A program made the translations under genes and the position numbers. 61,785 bases of DNA from Fimenecus sp045593645. Its GTDB lineage: Bacteria > Bacillota > Clostridia > Oscillospirales > Acutalibacteraceae. Below the pieces are notes generated by a model. The model had not been told where the DNA came from. It searched no databases and saw only the letters and a program-made list of their open reading frames with translations. Below are positions 23,956 to 31,372 of this stretch, piece by piece. The number at the start of each line of letters is the position of its first letter. Positions within the stretch are counted from its first letter, which is position 1. The DNA is taken from contig JAZNWZ010000034.1 in the NCBI GenBank assembly GCA_045593645.1, forward strand, positions 1-61,785. Reading direction: 5' to 3'.

Positions 23956-24309
23956 ATGAAAGAAAATTTGCTTGTAGAGTTATCAAAACAGTTTGCTGTT
24001 GACATTATAAATCTTTGTACCGACATAAAAGAAAATAGAAAAAGTAATATTTTAATAAACCAACTTTTGCGTAGTGGTACAAGTATTGGAGCAAATATAC
24101 ACGAGGCAAATTATGCATCAAGTAAAGCTGATTTTACAAATAAATTACAAATAGCTTTAAAAGAGTGTTATGAAACGGATTATTGGCTTTCTATTTTTAA
24201 GGAAACACATATAATCACTGAAGATGAGTACAAAGATATGTTTGGGAAATGTAGTAAAATTAGAAAATTATTAATCGCGTCCATTACAACAGCAAAAAGC
24301 AATAAGTGA
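23956..24309 (+). CDS. Four-helix-bundle protein (S23/IVS family)
   Basis: A 117-residue all-helical protein. LSKQFAVDIINLC, then LLRSGTSIGANIHEANYASSKADF and LKECYETDYWL are the signature of the S23/four-helix-bundle family (TIGR02436). The family is best known from open frames within 23S rRNA intervening sequences and from the Avd accessory proteins of diversity-generating retroelements. Here there is no rRNA gene or reverse transcriptase nearby. AAGGAAG precedes the ATG. The function is unknown. The structured hairpin array upstream recalls the stem-rich nature of rRNA intervening sequences (inference). Confidence 0.87.
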   Translation: MKENLLVELSKQFAVDIINLCTDIKENRKSNILINQLLRSGTSIGANIHEANYASSKADFTNKLQIALKECYETDYWLSIFKETHIITEDEYKDMFGKCSKIRKLLIASITTAKSNK

Positions 24310-24320
24310 GGAATAATAAA

Positions 24321-24560
24321 ATGATTGTTTATAAAGTAACTCACAAATACAAATTACAAAAGCATACTGAATACAAAAATATAGGTGTGTATAGTTCTTA
24401 TGAATTAGTTGAAAAAGCTATTGAAGAATTGAAAACTAAACAAGGTTTTTGTGATACACAAGACGGTTTTAGAATAAAAAAGACTTTTAGGTTTTTCAAC
24501 CCAAAGTTAATAAATAAAACTTTTTGGGTTGACGGATTTATTACATATACAAGTAGGTAA
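24321..24560 (+). CDS. Small conserved hypothetical protein (possibly DUF7336-like)
   Basis: A 79-residue protein that I do not recognise with certainty. The pattern IVYKVTHKYKL, then IGVYSSYELVEKAIEELK and GFCDTQDGFRIKK, ending in WVDGF, resembles a family of small proteins with a VYSS...AIE...PGF...DGF...EGF layout (DUF7336, from memory). A GTG at 24306 is possible, but GAGG sits 10 bases before the ATG at 24321, which is chosen. It follows the four-helix-bundle gene closely and precedes a sugar transporter. No Cys, no membrane segment. Confidence 0.6.
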   Translation: MIVYKVTHKYKLQKHTEYKNIGVYSSYELVEKAIEELKTKQGFCDTQDGFRIKKTFRFFNPKLINKTFWVDGFITYTSR

Positions 24561-24572
24561 GGAGAAATAAAT

Positions 24573-26030
24573 ATGGCAGTTTCTTCATTAGGTAAAAAGG
24601 TTTTTGCAACCAAAGATGGTTGGACAACCGAGCCCGTTGAAAGAATGAGTTATTATTCATATTTTGCAGGTCAGAATATGATTTACACTCTTTTCAATGT
24701 GTGTCTTACGACATATCTTTTGTTTTTGGGTATTGACCCAATTAAGTCAGCAACAGTTATGCTTATTGTTAAAGTATGGGACGCAGTTAATGACACACTT
24801 TTCGGCGTAATTTTTGACTCAATCAAGTTCAAAAGTGGCAAAAAATATCTTCCTTGGCTTCGCGTTTCAACAATACTTATTCCACTTGCAACAATATTAA
24901 CATTCATCATTCCTTCCGGCTCTTCACAAACTGTCAAACTTGCTTGGTTTGCAGTTGCATATATTCTTTGGGATACCGCTTACACTCTTTGCGATGTGCC
25001 GATTTTCGGCGTACTTACTTCTATGAGCCAAAGCGTTGACGAAAGAAATAGTATTCAGTCATACAAGAGCATTTACACTTATATTGGTGTTGGTATTACA
25101 TCTACATTATCAACTATTCTTGTCAGCGAAAAAGTTGGTATGAATTACGGTATGATATCAATAATTATTTGCGTTATCGCATTTGCTTTAATGTCGCCTG
25201 CATCTTTCAAACTAAAAGAGCGATTCAGTACCGAAAGTGAAGAGAAATTTACTATCAGAAGTATGTTCTCATATCTTGTTAAAAATAAGTACTTGTTTAT
25301 ATATTATTTAGGTATTTTCTTCTATTCATCACTCAGTATCGGCAACGCATTCACTCTTTATGTTTCATATTATCTGTTTAATAGTGCGTTGTTCTCATTG
25401 ATTGTAGGTGCAGTAGGAACAATACCACAACTTATTATTGCTTTGTGGTTGCCAAAACTTATTCGCAAGTATGACAAAATGAAAGTAAATCGCGTGTGCT
25501 TGCTTATGTATGTAATACTTAGTTTTGTTATGTGGGCAATCGGCTATGACAATGCAGTTGTTTATATAATTCTCTTTACTATTCGTTCAGTTCCATTGGC
25601 AGTAGTCAGCCTTGAAATGTTTATGTTCACACCCGACTGTGCTGAATATGGCTATTTTAAGAGTGGTACAGAAGCAAAGGGCATTACCTTTGCAGTACAG
25701 ACCTTTATGGCAAAACTTACAGGCTCAATTTCCGGTGCATTAGGACTTTTCATACTTGGTCTTAAATCAGTTGGTTGGAAAGTAGTAGAGGTAGGTTCAT
25801 TCCAAGAACTTGAACAAAGCGGAGTAACACAAACACAACACGCGTTAGATATGCTTTGGCTTATCTTTATGCTTATTCCTGCAATAGGCGGTCTTTTATC
25901 ATATATCGTTTGGTGTTTCTATGATTTGAAGGATAAAGATGTTCAGATTATGATTGACTGCAACACAGGTAAAATCACAAGAGAAGAAGCGTTAAGCAAA
26001 ATGTCAAAAAAGTATGATATTAAGGAGTAG
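24573..26030 (+). CDS. GPH-family glycoside:cation symporter (MFS)
   Basis: A 485-residue, roughly 12-helix membrane protein. The segments VKVWDAVNDTLFGVIFD and KSGKKYLPWLR match the glycoside-pentoside-hexuronide symporter family (MelB/XynP-like), which takes up sugars with Na+ or H+. Later FMFTPDCAEYGYFKSGTEAKG is typical. The C-terminus carries a short soluble tail with TREEALSKMSKKYDIKE. GGAG precedes the ATG. Substrate unknown. A second GPH gene is at 47458-48855. Glycosidases elsewhere in the window (GH35, GH30) fit a glycan-utilising life. Confidence 0.88.
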   Translation: MAVSSLGKKVFATKDGWTTEPVERMSYYSYFAGQNMIYTLFNVCLTTYLLFLGIDPIKSATVMLIVKVWDAVNDTLFGVIFDSIKFKSGKKYLPWLRVSTILIPLATILTFIIPSGSSQTVKLAWFAVAYILWDTAYTLCDVPIFGVLTSMSQSVDERNSIQSYKSIYTYIGVGITSTLSTILVSEKVGMNYGMISIIICVIAFALMSPASFKLKERFSTESEEKFTIRSMFSYLVKNKYLFIYYLGIFFYSSLSIGNAFTLYVSYYLFNSALFSLIVGAVGTIPQLIIALWLPKLIRKYDKMKVNRVCLLMYVILSFVMWAIGYDNAVVYIILFTIRSVPLAVVSLEMFMFTPDCAEYGYFKSGTEAKGITFAVQTFMAKLTGSISGALGLFILGLKSVGWKVVEVGSFQELEQSGVTQTQHALDMLWLIFMLIPAIGGLLSYIVWCFYDLKDKDVQIMIDCNTGKITREEALSKMSKKYDIKE

Positions 26031-26039
26031 GGGTATTTT

Positions 26040-26528
26040 ATGAACGGAATGACAAGACGCGAGCGTCAAGTTGCTGAAATAGATGAAATTATTAAAATTC
26101 TTGATAAATCTAAAGTTTTGCATTTAGGACTTGTTGATGGTGACGAGCCTTATGTTGTGCCAATGAATTATGGCTACATAATGGAAAACGGTAAACTTAC
26201 AATTTATCTTCATGGTGCAAATCGTGGCAGAAAACTTGATTTAATCCGTGCAAATCCAAAAGTTTTCTTTGAAATGTGTTGCGATATTGTGCCATTTGAG
26301 GGCGAAGTTGCTTGTAAATATGGCATTACTTATGCTAGTGTTATGGGCAGAGGCGTTGCCGAAATTGTTGAAGATGTTGAAGAGAAAAAATTAGCATTAT
26401 CTGTGCTTATGAAAACACAGACGGGCAAGGATTTTGAATTTGAAGAAAAAATGACAAAAATAGTTACAATTATCAAAATCAACACACTTGAATACACCGC
26501 AAAACACAGACCGGGACCAAAAAAGTAG
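26040..26528 (+). CDS. Pyridoxamine 5'-phosphate oxidase-fold flavin-binding protein (NimA-like)
   Basis: A 162-residue protein. TRRERQVAEIDEIIKIL, LGLVDGDEPYVVPMNYGY and LHGANRGRKLDLIRANPKVFFEM are the signatures of the split-barrel FMN-binding family that includes nitroimidazole reductase NimA-like proteins. Residues C81 and C87 lie in FEMCCDIV...VACKYG-like positions. The physiological role is unknown; resistance cannot be inferred. It starts 10 bases after the transporter, so the two are likely co-transcribed. Confidence 0.85.
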   Translation: MNGMTRRERQVAEIDEIIKILDKSKVLHLGLVDGDEPYVVPMNYGYIMENGKLTIYLHGANRGRKLDLIRANPKVFFEMCCDIVPFEGEVACKYGITYASVMGRGVAEIVEDVEEKKLALSVLMKTQTGKDFEFEEKMTKIVTIIKINTLEYTAKHRPGPKK

Positions 26529-26529
26529 G

Positions 26530-26578
26530 GGTCGGCGTCCTCGACGACCCGTATTGTAGGGGCGATTCACAAATCGCC
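26530..26578 (+). repeat. Two short palindromes, including GTAGGGGCGATT family copy 2
   Basis: The first is GGGTCGGCG-TCCT-CGACGACCC, an imperfect hairpin directly after the preceding stop. The second, 26556-26578, is GTAGG plus GGCGATT-CAC-AAATCGCC, the same family as at 11535 and 29364. With the larger element that follows, these fill the 201-base gap between genes, where I see no gene. Confidence 0.7.
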
Positions 26579-26583
26579 TTTAA

Positions 26584-26691
26584 CCCTCCCTCATAGAGGG
26601 AGGTGGCAACGCGTTAGCGTTGACGGAGGGAGTTTGTTGTTTTGCGTACTCCCTCAGTCTGCTTTGCAGACAGCTCCCTCATAGAGGGAGC
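26584..26691. repeat. Composite palindromic element, about 108 bp
   Basis: The order is CTCCCTC-ATA-GAGGGAG, AACGC-GTTA-GCGTT, GGAGGGAG, a short AT-rich centre, CTCCCTC, GTCTGC-TTT-GCAGAC, and again CTCCCTC-ATA-GAGGGAG. The arms GGAGGGAG and CTCCCTC are complementary, so the whole unit can fold as one branched structure. Related elements lie at 29409-29532, 28260-28383 and, as a half copy, 18272-18320. It has the look of a non-autonomous REP/MITE-like repeat. Confidence 0.75.
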
Positions 26692-26729
26692 GAAATAAGA
26701 AGTTCTGTATCAGATATTGAGTATTTACT

Positions 26730-27659
26730 ATGAATGAAATTGTAATTAATAATCACAAAATTAAATACGCTTTTCACGATATTGACGGTACGCATTCTCT
26801 TATTCGTGATTGGCCACCTGTTATGAGCATTTGTCTTTTTGATGTAATCAAAAATGGTTTACCCGAAGATTTTGACAATATCGAAAATCAAAATCGGCTG
26901 ATTTCTCTTGCAGGCACTAAAAAACTCCCTGAAACTGACCAGTTTTGCATTGAGTCAGCGGGGCTTTCAGCACTTACACAAATGGAATGGGCAATCCGCA
27001 AAGCAGTGCAAGAGGGAACAATAAAAGTTAGTTGTGATATGCAGACAAATTCTCAAATAATTGAGAGAATTAACAACGGTATTGAGTATTATGACGACTT
27101 GCCCGAAACAGACGAAATGACCGAAATGTTAAAAGAGCAGACACCTCGACTTTTCAAACTTTATGAGGCGGTGCTCAACGGATTTTGTCGCGATAAAAAC
27201 CTACAAAAAGCAAAAGAAAACCCCAATGAGTTCAGAATAAAAGGCTCAATGGAGTTTTTGCAATTCTTAAAAGATAATGGCGTTAAAAATTACTTTGTAA
27301 CGGGTGCAGTTGTGGAAAAAGGTATGGGAATGCACGAGGAAGTCGAAGCACTTGGCTATAAAATCGGCAAAGGTGAGCTTGTCGAAGATATAATCGGCTC
27401 AACTTGGACGGAGAAAATGCCAAAAGATATGGTTATGCAAAAACTTCTTAAAGAATTAGGCGTAAAAGGCGAAAATGTGCTTGTAATAGGGGACGGTCGT
27501 GCCGAAATTCAAGCGGGCGTGCAGATGGGTGCATTTGTAGTAAGTCGACTTCCCGAAAATGCCGACTTTCAACGAGAATTACATAAAAAACTCGGTACAA
27601 ACATTATAATAAAAGACTTTTGCGATAAAGAATTATTAAGTCTTTTCAAGGGTGAATAA
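26730..27659 (+). CDS. HAD-superfamily hydrolase with large cap domain
   Basis: A 309-residue protein. HAD motif I is AFHDIDGTHS (D17, D19), motif II is YFVTGAV, the Lys region is EKMPKDMVMQKLL, and motif IV is VLVIGDGRAEIQAG. Between motifs I and II lie about 165 residues of mostly helical cap, larger than in simple phosphatases. The adjacent phosphosugar isomerase-type gene suggests it is a sugar-phosphate phosphatase or mutase, in the way GmhB partners GmhA (inference). The ribosome binding site is weak. It is preceded by the palindromic repeats. Confidence 0.75.
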   Translation: MNEIVINNHKIKYAFHDIDGTHSLIRDWPPVMSICLFDVIKNGLPEDFDNIENQNRLISLAGTKKLPETDQFCIESAGLSALTQMEWAIRKAVQEGTIKVSCDMQTNSQIIERINNGIEYYDDLPETDEMTEMLKEQTPRLFKLYEAVLNGFCRDKNLQKAKENPNEFRIKGSMEFLQFLKDNGVKNYFVTGAVVEKGMGMHEEVEALGYKIGKGELVEDIIGSTWTEKMPKDMVMQKLLKELGVKGENVLVIGDGRAEIQAGVQMGAFVVSRLPENADFQRELHKKLGTNIIIKDFCDKELLSLFKGE

Positions 27660-27660
27660 T

Positions 27661-28245
27661 ATGGATTTGTTTGAACAATACCCACAACTGAATATTTGCA
27701 AAAACGACATTGAAAACGCTCTTGCACTTATGATTGATACATACAAAAAGGGTGGTAAAATTCTTGTTTGTGGCAATGGTGGGAGTTCAGCAGATGCCGA
27801 CCATATTGTAGGGGAATTGATGAAAGGATTTCTCAAATCAAGAAAGGTAACTGACGAGAGAATACCACAAGAATTAAGAGAAAAGTTGCAAGGTGCTTTG
27901 CCTGCAATTTCACTTTCAGCACATGCCTCCCTTATGACTGCAACTATAAACGATAACGATGCAGATATGGTATTTGCACAACAAGTTTATGGTTATGCAA
28001 AAGATAATGATTTGTTGATTGCGATTTCAACATCAGGCAATTCAAAGAATGTGGTTAATGCAGTAAAAGTCGCAAAATCTCTTGGAGTAAAAACAATAGC
28101 ACTAACGGGCGAAACGGGTGGGGAGTTAAAGCAACTTGCAGATGTTACAATCTGTGCACCATCAACCGAAACTTACAAAATCCAAGAATACCACTTGCCA
28201 ATATACCATTATCTCTGTGCAAGTGTTGAAAACGAAATTTTTTAG
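27661..28245 (+). CDS. SIS-domain phosphosugar isomerase, GmhA-like
   Basis: A 194-residue SIS-domain protein. ILVCGNGGSSADADHIVGEL and LIAISTSGNSKNVVNAVKVAK are the two phosphosugar-binding signatures, in the GmhA (sedoheptulose-7-phosphate isomerase) style. A GTG at 27652 is in frame, but AAGGGTGA lies 5 bases before the ATG at 27661. It overlaps or abuts the HAD gene, so the pair is an operon. In Gram-positives such genes feed glycero-manno-heptose into S-layer or capsule glycans; that use here is a guess. Confidence 0.8.
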   Translation: MDLFEQYPQLNICKNDIENALALMIDTYKKGGKILVCGNGGSSADADHIVGELMKGFLKSRKVTDERIPQELREKLQGALPAISLSAHASLMTATINDNDADMVFAQQVYGYAKDNDLLIAISTSGNSKNVVNAVKVAKSLGVKTIALTGETGGELKQLADVTICAPSTETYKIQEYHLPIYHYLCASVENEIF

Positions 28246-28259
28246 ATAATATTGACTTC

Positions 28260-28383
28260 GCCTTCCCCTCGAGGGGAAGGGGGACCGCTTGCGGTGGATG
28301 AGGTGTTTTAATAGTAACAATTTTTTACACCTCATCAGTCTCGCATACGCTCGACAGCTTCCCCTCAAGGGGAAGCCTTTTTT
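28260..28383. repeat. Composite palindromic element, about 120 bp (CTTCCCCTC type)
   Basis: It starts with CTTCCCCTC/GAGGGGAAG and continues with ACCGC-TT-GCGGT. GATGAGGTGT is complementary to ACACCTCATC across an AT-rich loop, and the unit ends with CTTCCCCTC-AAGGGGAAG plus a T-run. The long-range pairing makes it one fold-back structure. The final hairpin plus TTTTTTATTTTT can act as a terminator for the SIS gene. It is a sibling of the elements at 26584 and 29409 with a different arm sequence. Confidence 0.75.
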
Positions 28384-28389
28384 ATTTTT

Positions 28390-28421
28390 GTAAAAAATAA
28401 AAGAGCAGTAAATCTGCTCTT
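28390..28421 (-). terminator. Terminator of the XRE regulator gene
   Basis: AAGAGCAG (28401-28408) pairs with CTGCTCTT (28414-28421). Read on the minus strand the hairpin is followed by TTTTATTTTTTAC. It overlaps the stop codon of the regulator at 28420. Confidence 0.75.
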
Positions 28422-28647
28422 AATCTCTAAAATCAAATAATTTATTTGGTTTAATATCTAATGCATCACAAATATTGAAGATGACATCTAACGAAACAGC
28501 ACAATCGGCAGTTTCAATTCGGCTCATATGAGTTCGGCTTATATTGATTTTTTCAGCAAGTTGAATTTGTGAAAATCCTTTTGCTTTACGATAATATGCA
28601 ATATTAAGTCCTAATTGCTTGTAATTGTCGAGTTGTTGCTTTTCCAT
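28420..28647 (-). CDS. XRE-family helix-turn-helix regulator
   Basis: A 75-residue single-domain Cro/CI-type DNA-binding protein. LGLNIAYYRKAKGFSQIQLAEKI and ISRTHMSRIETADCAVSLDVI form the helix-turn-helix, ending in PNKLFDF as is common in short XRE regulators. AGGTGA precedes its ATG. It is divergent from the Cys-rich genes at 28792 and 29175, and the 144-base space between carries a consensus promoter overlapping inverted AACTT/AAGTT motifs, so it probably controls that pair and itself. Confidence 0.9.
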   Translation of the reverse strand: MEKQQLDNYKQLGLNIAYYRKAKGFSQIQLAEKINISRTHMSRIETADCAVSLDVIFNICDALDIKPNKLFDFRD

Positions 28648-28720
28648 AATGTCACCTCATACATATAGTATAACCTTATTTTGCAACACTTTCGACAACT
28701 TAAAAAGTTATAAATATAAC

Positions 28721-28749
28721 TTGACAGGTTACAAAAGTTGTGTAATAAT
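28721..28749 (+). promoter_or_regulatory. Promoter for the Cys-rich gene pair, with possible operator
   Basis: TTGACA (28721-28726) and AATAAT (28744-28749) are 17 bases apart, a near-consensus sigma-A promoter. Repeats ACAACTT (about 28695) and AAGTTGT (about 28735) are inverted around the -35 region, with further AGTTA/TAACTT copies between them. These would suit binding by the divergently encoded XRE protein. Confidence 0.65.
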
Positions 28750-28791
28750 TGAAATATACTCAAAATATGAAAGAAGAAGGGGATTATCACT

Positions 28792-29148
28792 ATGAAAGAT
28801 TGTATAAAAGAGGCATATATTTATTATCATAATCCGTTAAGCAAAGAATGTGAAAGAGAAATTTCTAATTTACCGATTTTGTTTGGACGAAAGAAAAAGG
28901 AAGAAGCGCTTAGAGAAAAGTATCTGAAGAAAGGTCTAAAAGTTATGACATATGAAGATATCAAGTCTTCCTGTTTACCAGAATTTAGCGAATCGGCTCG
29001 TTATGGTTATAAGGGTTGCGCAACTTTTACTGGTTATGATTTTGTTTGCGGCATTGATGGTTCATCAGTTAAGGGTTGTGAATGTTGTAAAACTCATAAT
29101 GATTGTCAGAAACTTCAAAATTTTCTTTGGGCAGATTTATTTGATTAA
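28792..29148 (+). CDS. Cys-rich protein of unknown function
   Basis: A 118-residue protein that I do not recognise. It has nine Cys (4, 20, 61, 76, 86, 96, 98, 99, 105), most in the C-terminal third (CATFTGYDFVC, then GCECCKTHNDC), suggesting metal binding or disulfides. The first half is charged and helical (GRKKKEEALREKYLKKGLK). No signal peptide and no membrane segment. GAAGGGG precedes the ATG. It is transcribed from the promoter at 28721 and followed by a second small Cys-containing gene. Confidence 0.7.
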   Translation: MKDCIKEAYIYYHNPLSKECEREISNLPILFGRKKKEEALREKYLKKGLKVMTYEDIKSSCLPEFSESARYGYKGCATFTGYDFVCGIDGSSVKGCECCKTHNDCQKLQNFLWADLFD

Positions 29149-29174
29149 AAAACACTAATGAAGGAGGCTTACTT

Positions 29175-29354
29175 ATGGCGAGATGTCCATATCTTGATTA
29201 CGAAAGCAATTCATATTTTGGTAATTCAGGAGATAAGTTTATATGTAAACTTACAGGTATGAAAATGAATGTTGACGATTTGAAAGTTAAATATACCTGC
29301 AAGGTTGATTATGGCGAAGAATATGAAAAGTGTCCTATTTATAAGGATAGATAA
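29175..29354 (+). CDS. Small Cys-containing protein, 59 residues
   Basis: This short frame has a textbook AAGGAGG site 7 bases before ATG. The product begins MARCPYLDYESNSYFGNSGD and has four Cys (4, 24, 42, 53), with CxxY-like YEKCPIYKDR at the end. Four evenly spread Cys in such a small protein suggest a zinc site. It lies 26 bases after the other Cys-rich gene and likely shares its promoter. Its function is unknown. Confidence 0.72.
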   Translation: MARCPYLDYESNSYFGNSGDKFICKLTGMKMNVDDLKVKYTCKVDYGEEYEKCPIYKDR

Positions 29355-29363
29355 AATAAAATC

Positions 29364-29387
29364 GGGCGATTTGTGAATCGCCCCTAC
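29364..29387 (-). repeat. Dispersed palindrome, GTAGGGGCGATT family, copy 3
   Basis: GGGCGATT-TGTG-AATCGCCC followed by CTAC. In reverse complement it matches the copy at 26556-26578 base for base over the core. It starts 10 bases after the small Cys gene and may serve as its 3' end structure. Confidence 0.75.
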
Positions 29388-29408
29388 AAAAGTGAATAGT
29401 GCTATTTT

Positions 29409-29532
29409 GCCTCCCTCTGACGAAGGAGGTGGATTTTTGCGTAGCAAAAAGACGGAGGGAGAGATAGGCTTAATCGCACACTAATTCTCTCCCTCAGTCA
29501 ACTTCGTTGACAGCTCCCTCGTCAGAGGGAGC
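29409..29532. repeat. Composite palindromic element, about 124 bp
   Basis: It has the same layout as 26584-26691: a CCTCC arm, TTTTTGC-GTA-GCAAAAA, GACGGAGGGAGAG, an AT-rich centre, CTCTCCCTC, GTCAAC-TTC-GTTGAC, then GCTCCCTC-GTCA-GAGGGAGC. The outer arms GAGGGAGAG and CTCTCCCTC pair. Inner hairpins differ in sequence from the other copies while the positions and arms are kept. With the preceding palindrome it fills the 195-base gap before the GH35 stop. Confidence 0.75.
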
Positions 29533-29549
29533 AATTATTTTGTTTTATT

Positions 29550-31358
29550 TTACCCTAAATCGTGTTGATTTGTTATTGTGATTTCAGGTTTTTTCATACC
29601 CAATGTTTCAAGGACAACAATCTCATTTTCTTCTTTAAGAAGACAACCAGGAAGATAAAGTGACTTTTGTGGGCCAACTTCCCAATATCTGCCAAGGTTA
29701 AAACCGTTAATCCAAACATAACCTTTTTGGAATCCGTCAAGGTGAACAAAGCAGTCAGCTTTTGAGTTTGCTTTGAAAGTTCCTTTATAGAACATAGCAC
29801 CATTGTCTTTGTCGAATTTTTCAACAGGTTTGTATGTAAGTTTTTCAAGGTTATCAAGCGGTAAAGTCCACACATCATAACCCATCTGACGCTGATTAGC
29901 AATGTAAATGTCAGAAAAACCTTTTCTGTCCATCATTTTTTCACCGTAGTTAACGCGTCCCATAGTATCAACAAGTAAGCCGATTTTCTTTTCTCCGTCA
30001 ACAGAGCCGATAAACACAGTTGTTGTGTCTTGGTCGTCTTTTGTGAACTTCTTGAAGATTGAGCCAAGAGTGATTTTTCCACGTTGTGTATAAACTGTTC
30101 TGTCAATGAATTTCTTATATTTATCATCTACATAAACAAAGCCGAAATCGTGAACATTTCTAATCATTAACGGAATTGGGTCATAGTGACCTTTGATTAC
30201 TGTTTCATAGTAAATCATACCGAAGTTTTGACCAAAATATTCCATACTTTCAGGAACAGCAACTCTGTGCTTTTCACCGATTACATCGAGATTTTCAAAA
30301 AGACTTGCAGATTCAGTAAGTTCTACTTTACCAATTGTCTGCAATTTTGGAGATGGCAACAATTCTTGCTTTTCGAGTCCTTGGTGTTTATGTAACAATT
30401 CGCGTACTGCGTGATAAGCAGGGGTATAGTCGCCCCACTCGTTAAGTAATGCACAGTAGTCATAACTTGTGATTGTTGGCTCATAAGCACTACCTGGATT
30501 ATGGTTGGCACCTGCGTTAAAACCAAAGTTTGTACCACCGTGGAACATATAGAAGTTAAAACTTGCACCACAGTCAAGGAATTCTTGCACTTCTTTAACA
30601 ACAGATTCAGGTTTTCTTGTGTGGTGTTTATCTCTCCAGTGGTCAAACCATCCGCACCAGAACTCGCCACACATATTAGGACCGTCATTCTCAAAATCCT
30701 TTAAGCAATTAAAAGCAGTTTTAGCACGAGAACCAAAGTTGAGAACTTTATAAATATGTGGTAATGAGCCACCTGAAAGCATATTCTTCCAATTACCGTC
30801 AGATGTAAAAAGTGGCACATCAATTCCGCAATCGCGTGTAAGTTTTTCAACGAAACGAAGATAGTCCTTGTCATTACCATAAGAGCCATATTCGTTTTCA
30901 ACTTGCATCATAATAATATTGCCACCGTTTGTTTCTAAAAGTGGTTTTAATCTGCCAAGCAATTCCTTGTAATAACGCTCAATGCAAGTGAGAAAATCAG
31001 GGTACATACAACGAATTTGCATATTTTTATCTTTAAGTAACCATGCAGGAAGTCCACCAAAATCCCATTCAGCACAGATATATGGACCGGGTCTTACAAT
31101 ACAGTAAAGACCAACTTTCTGTGCAGTTTTCACGAAACGCTCAATATCGAGCATACCGTCAAAATGGAACTCGCCAGGGCGTGGCTCGTGCAAATTCCAA
31201 CAAGTATATGTTTCAACTGTGTTAAAGCCTGCAAGCTTTAATTTTCTAAGACGGTCTTCCCAATATTCAGGCACTGTGCGAAAATAATGCATAGCACCGG
31301 AATAAATTTTAATAGGGTTGCCATCCATATAAAATTGCTTGTTTTTAATTTCAAACAT
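29550..31358 (-). CDS. Beta-galactosidase, glycoside hydrolase family 35
   Basis: A 602-residue enzyme that removes terminal beta-galactose. The GH35 start is MDGNPIKIYSGAMHYFR; the general acid/base is E156 in QVENEYGSYG and the nucleophile is E232 in GEFWCGWFDHW. The C-terminal part holds the jelly-roll domains with GYVWINGFNLGRYWEVGPQ. No signal peptide, so it acts in the cytoplasm on imported sugars. AGGGGG precedes the ATG. It is the last gene of a four-gene minus-strand operon (gap 14 bases to the DUF368 gene). Confidence 0.95.
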   Translation of the reverse strand: MFEIKNKQFYMDGNPIKIYSGAMHYFRTVPEYWEDRLRKLKLAGFNTVETYTCWNLHEPRPGEFHFDGMLDIERFVKTAQKVGLYCIVRPGPYICAEWDFGGLPAWLLKDKNMQIRCMYPDFLTCIERYYKELLGRLKPLLETNGGNIIMMQVENEYGSYGNDKDYLRFVEKLTRDCGIDVPLFTSDGNWKNMLSGGSLPHIYKVLNFGSRAKTAFNCLKDFENDGPNMCGEFWCGWFDHWRDKHHTRKPESVVKEVQEFLDCGASFNFYMFHGGTNFGFNAGANHNPGSAYEPTITSYDYCALLNEWGDYTPAYHAVRELLHKHQGLEKQELLPSPKLQTIGKVELTESASLFENLDVIGEKHRVAVPESMEYFGQNFGMIYYETVIKGHYDPIPLMIRNVHDFGFVYVDDKYKKFIDRTVYTQRGKITLGSIFKKFTKDDQDTTTVFIGSVDGEKKIGLLVDTMGRVNYGEKMMDRKGFSDIYIANQRQMGYDVWTLPLDNLEKLTYKPVEKFDKDNGAMFYKGTFKANSKADCFVHLDGFQKGYVWINGFNLGRYWEVGPQKSLYLPGCLLKEENEIVVLETLGMKKPEITITNQHDLG

Positions 31359-31372
31359 ATTTTTCCCCCTGC

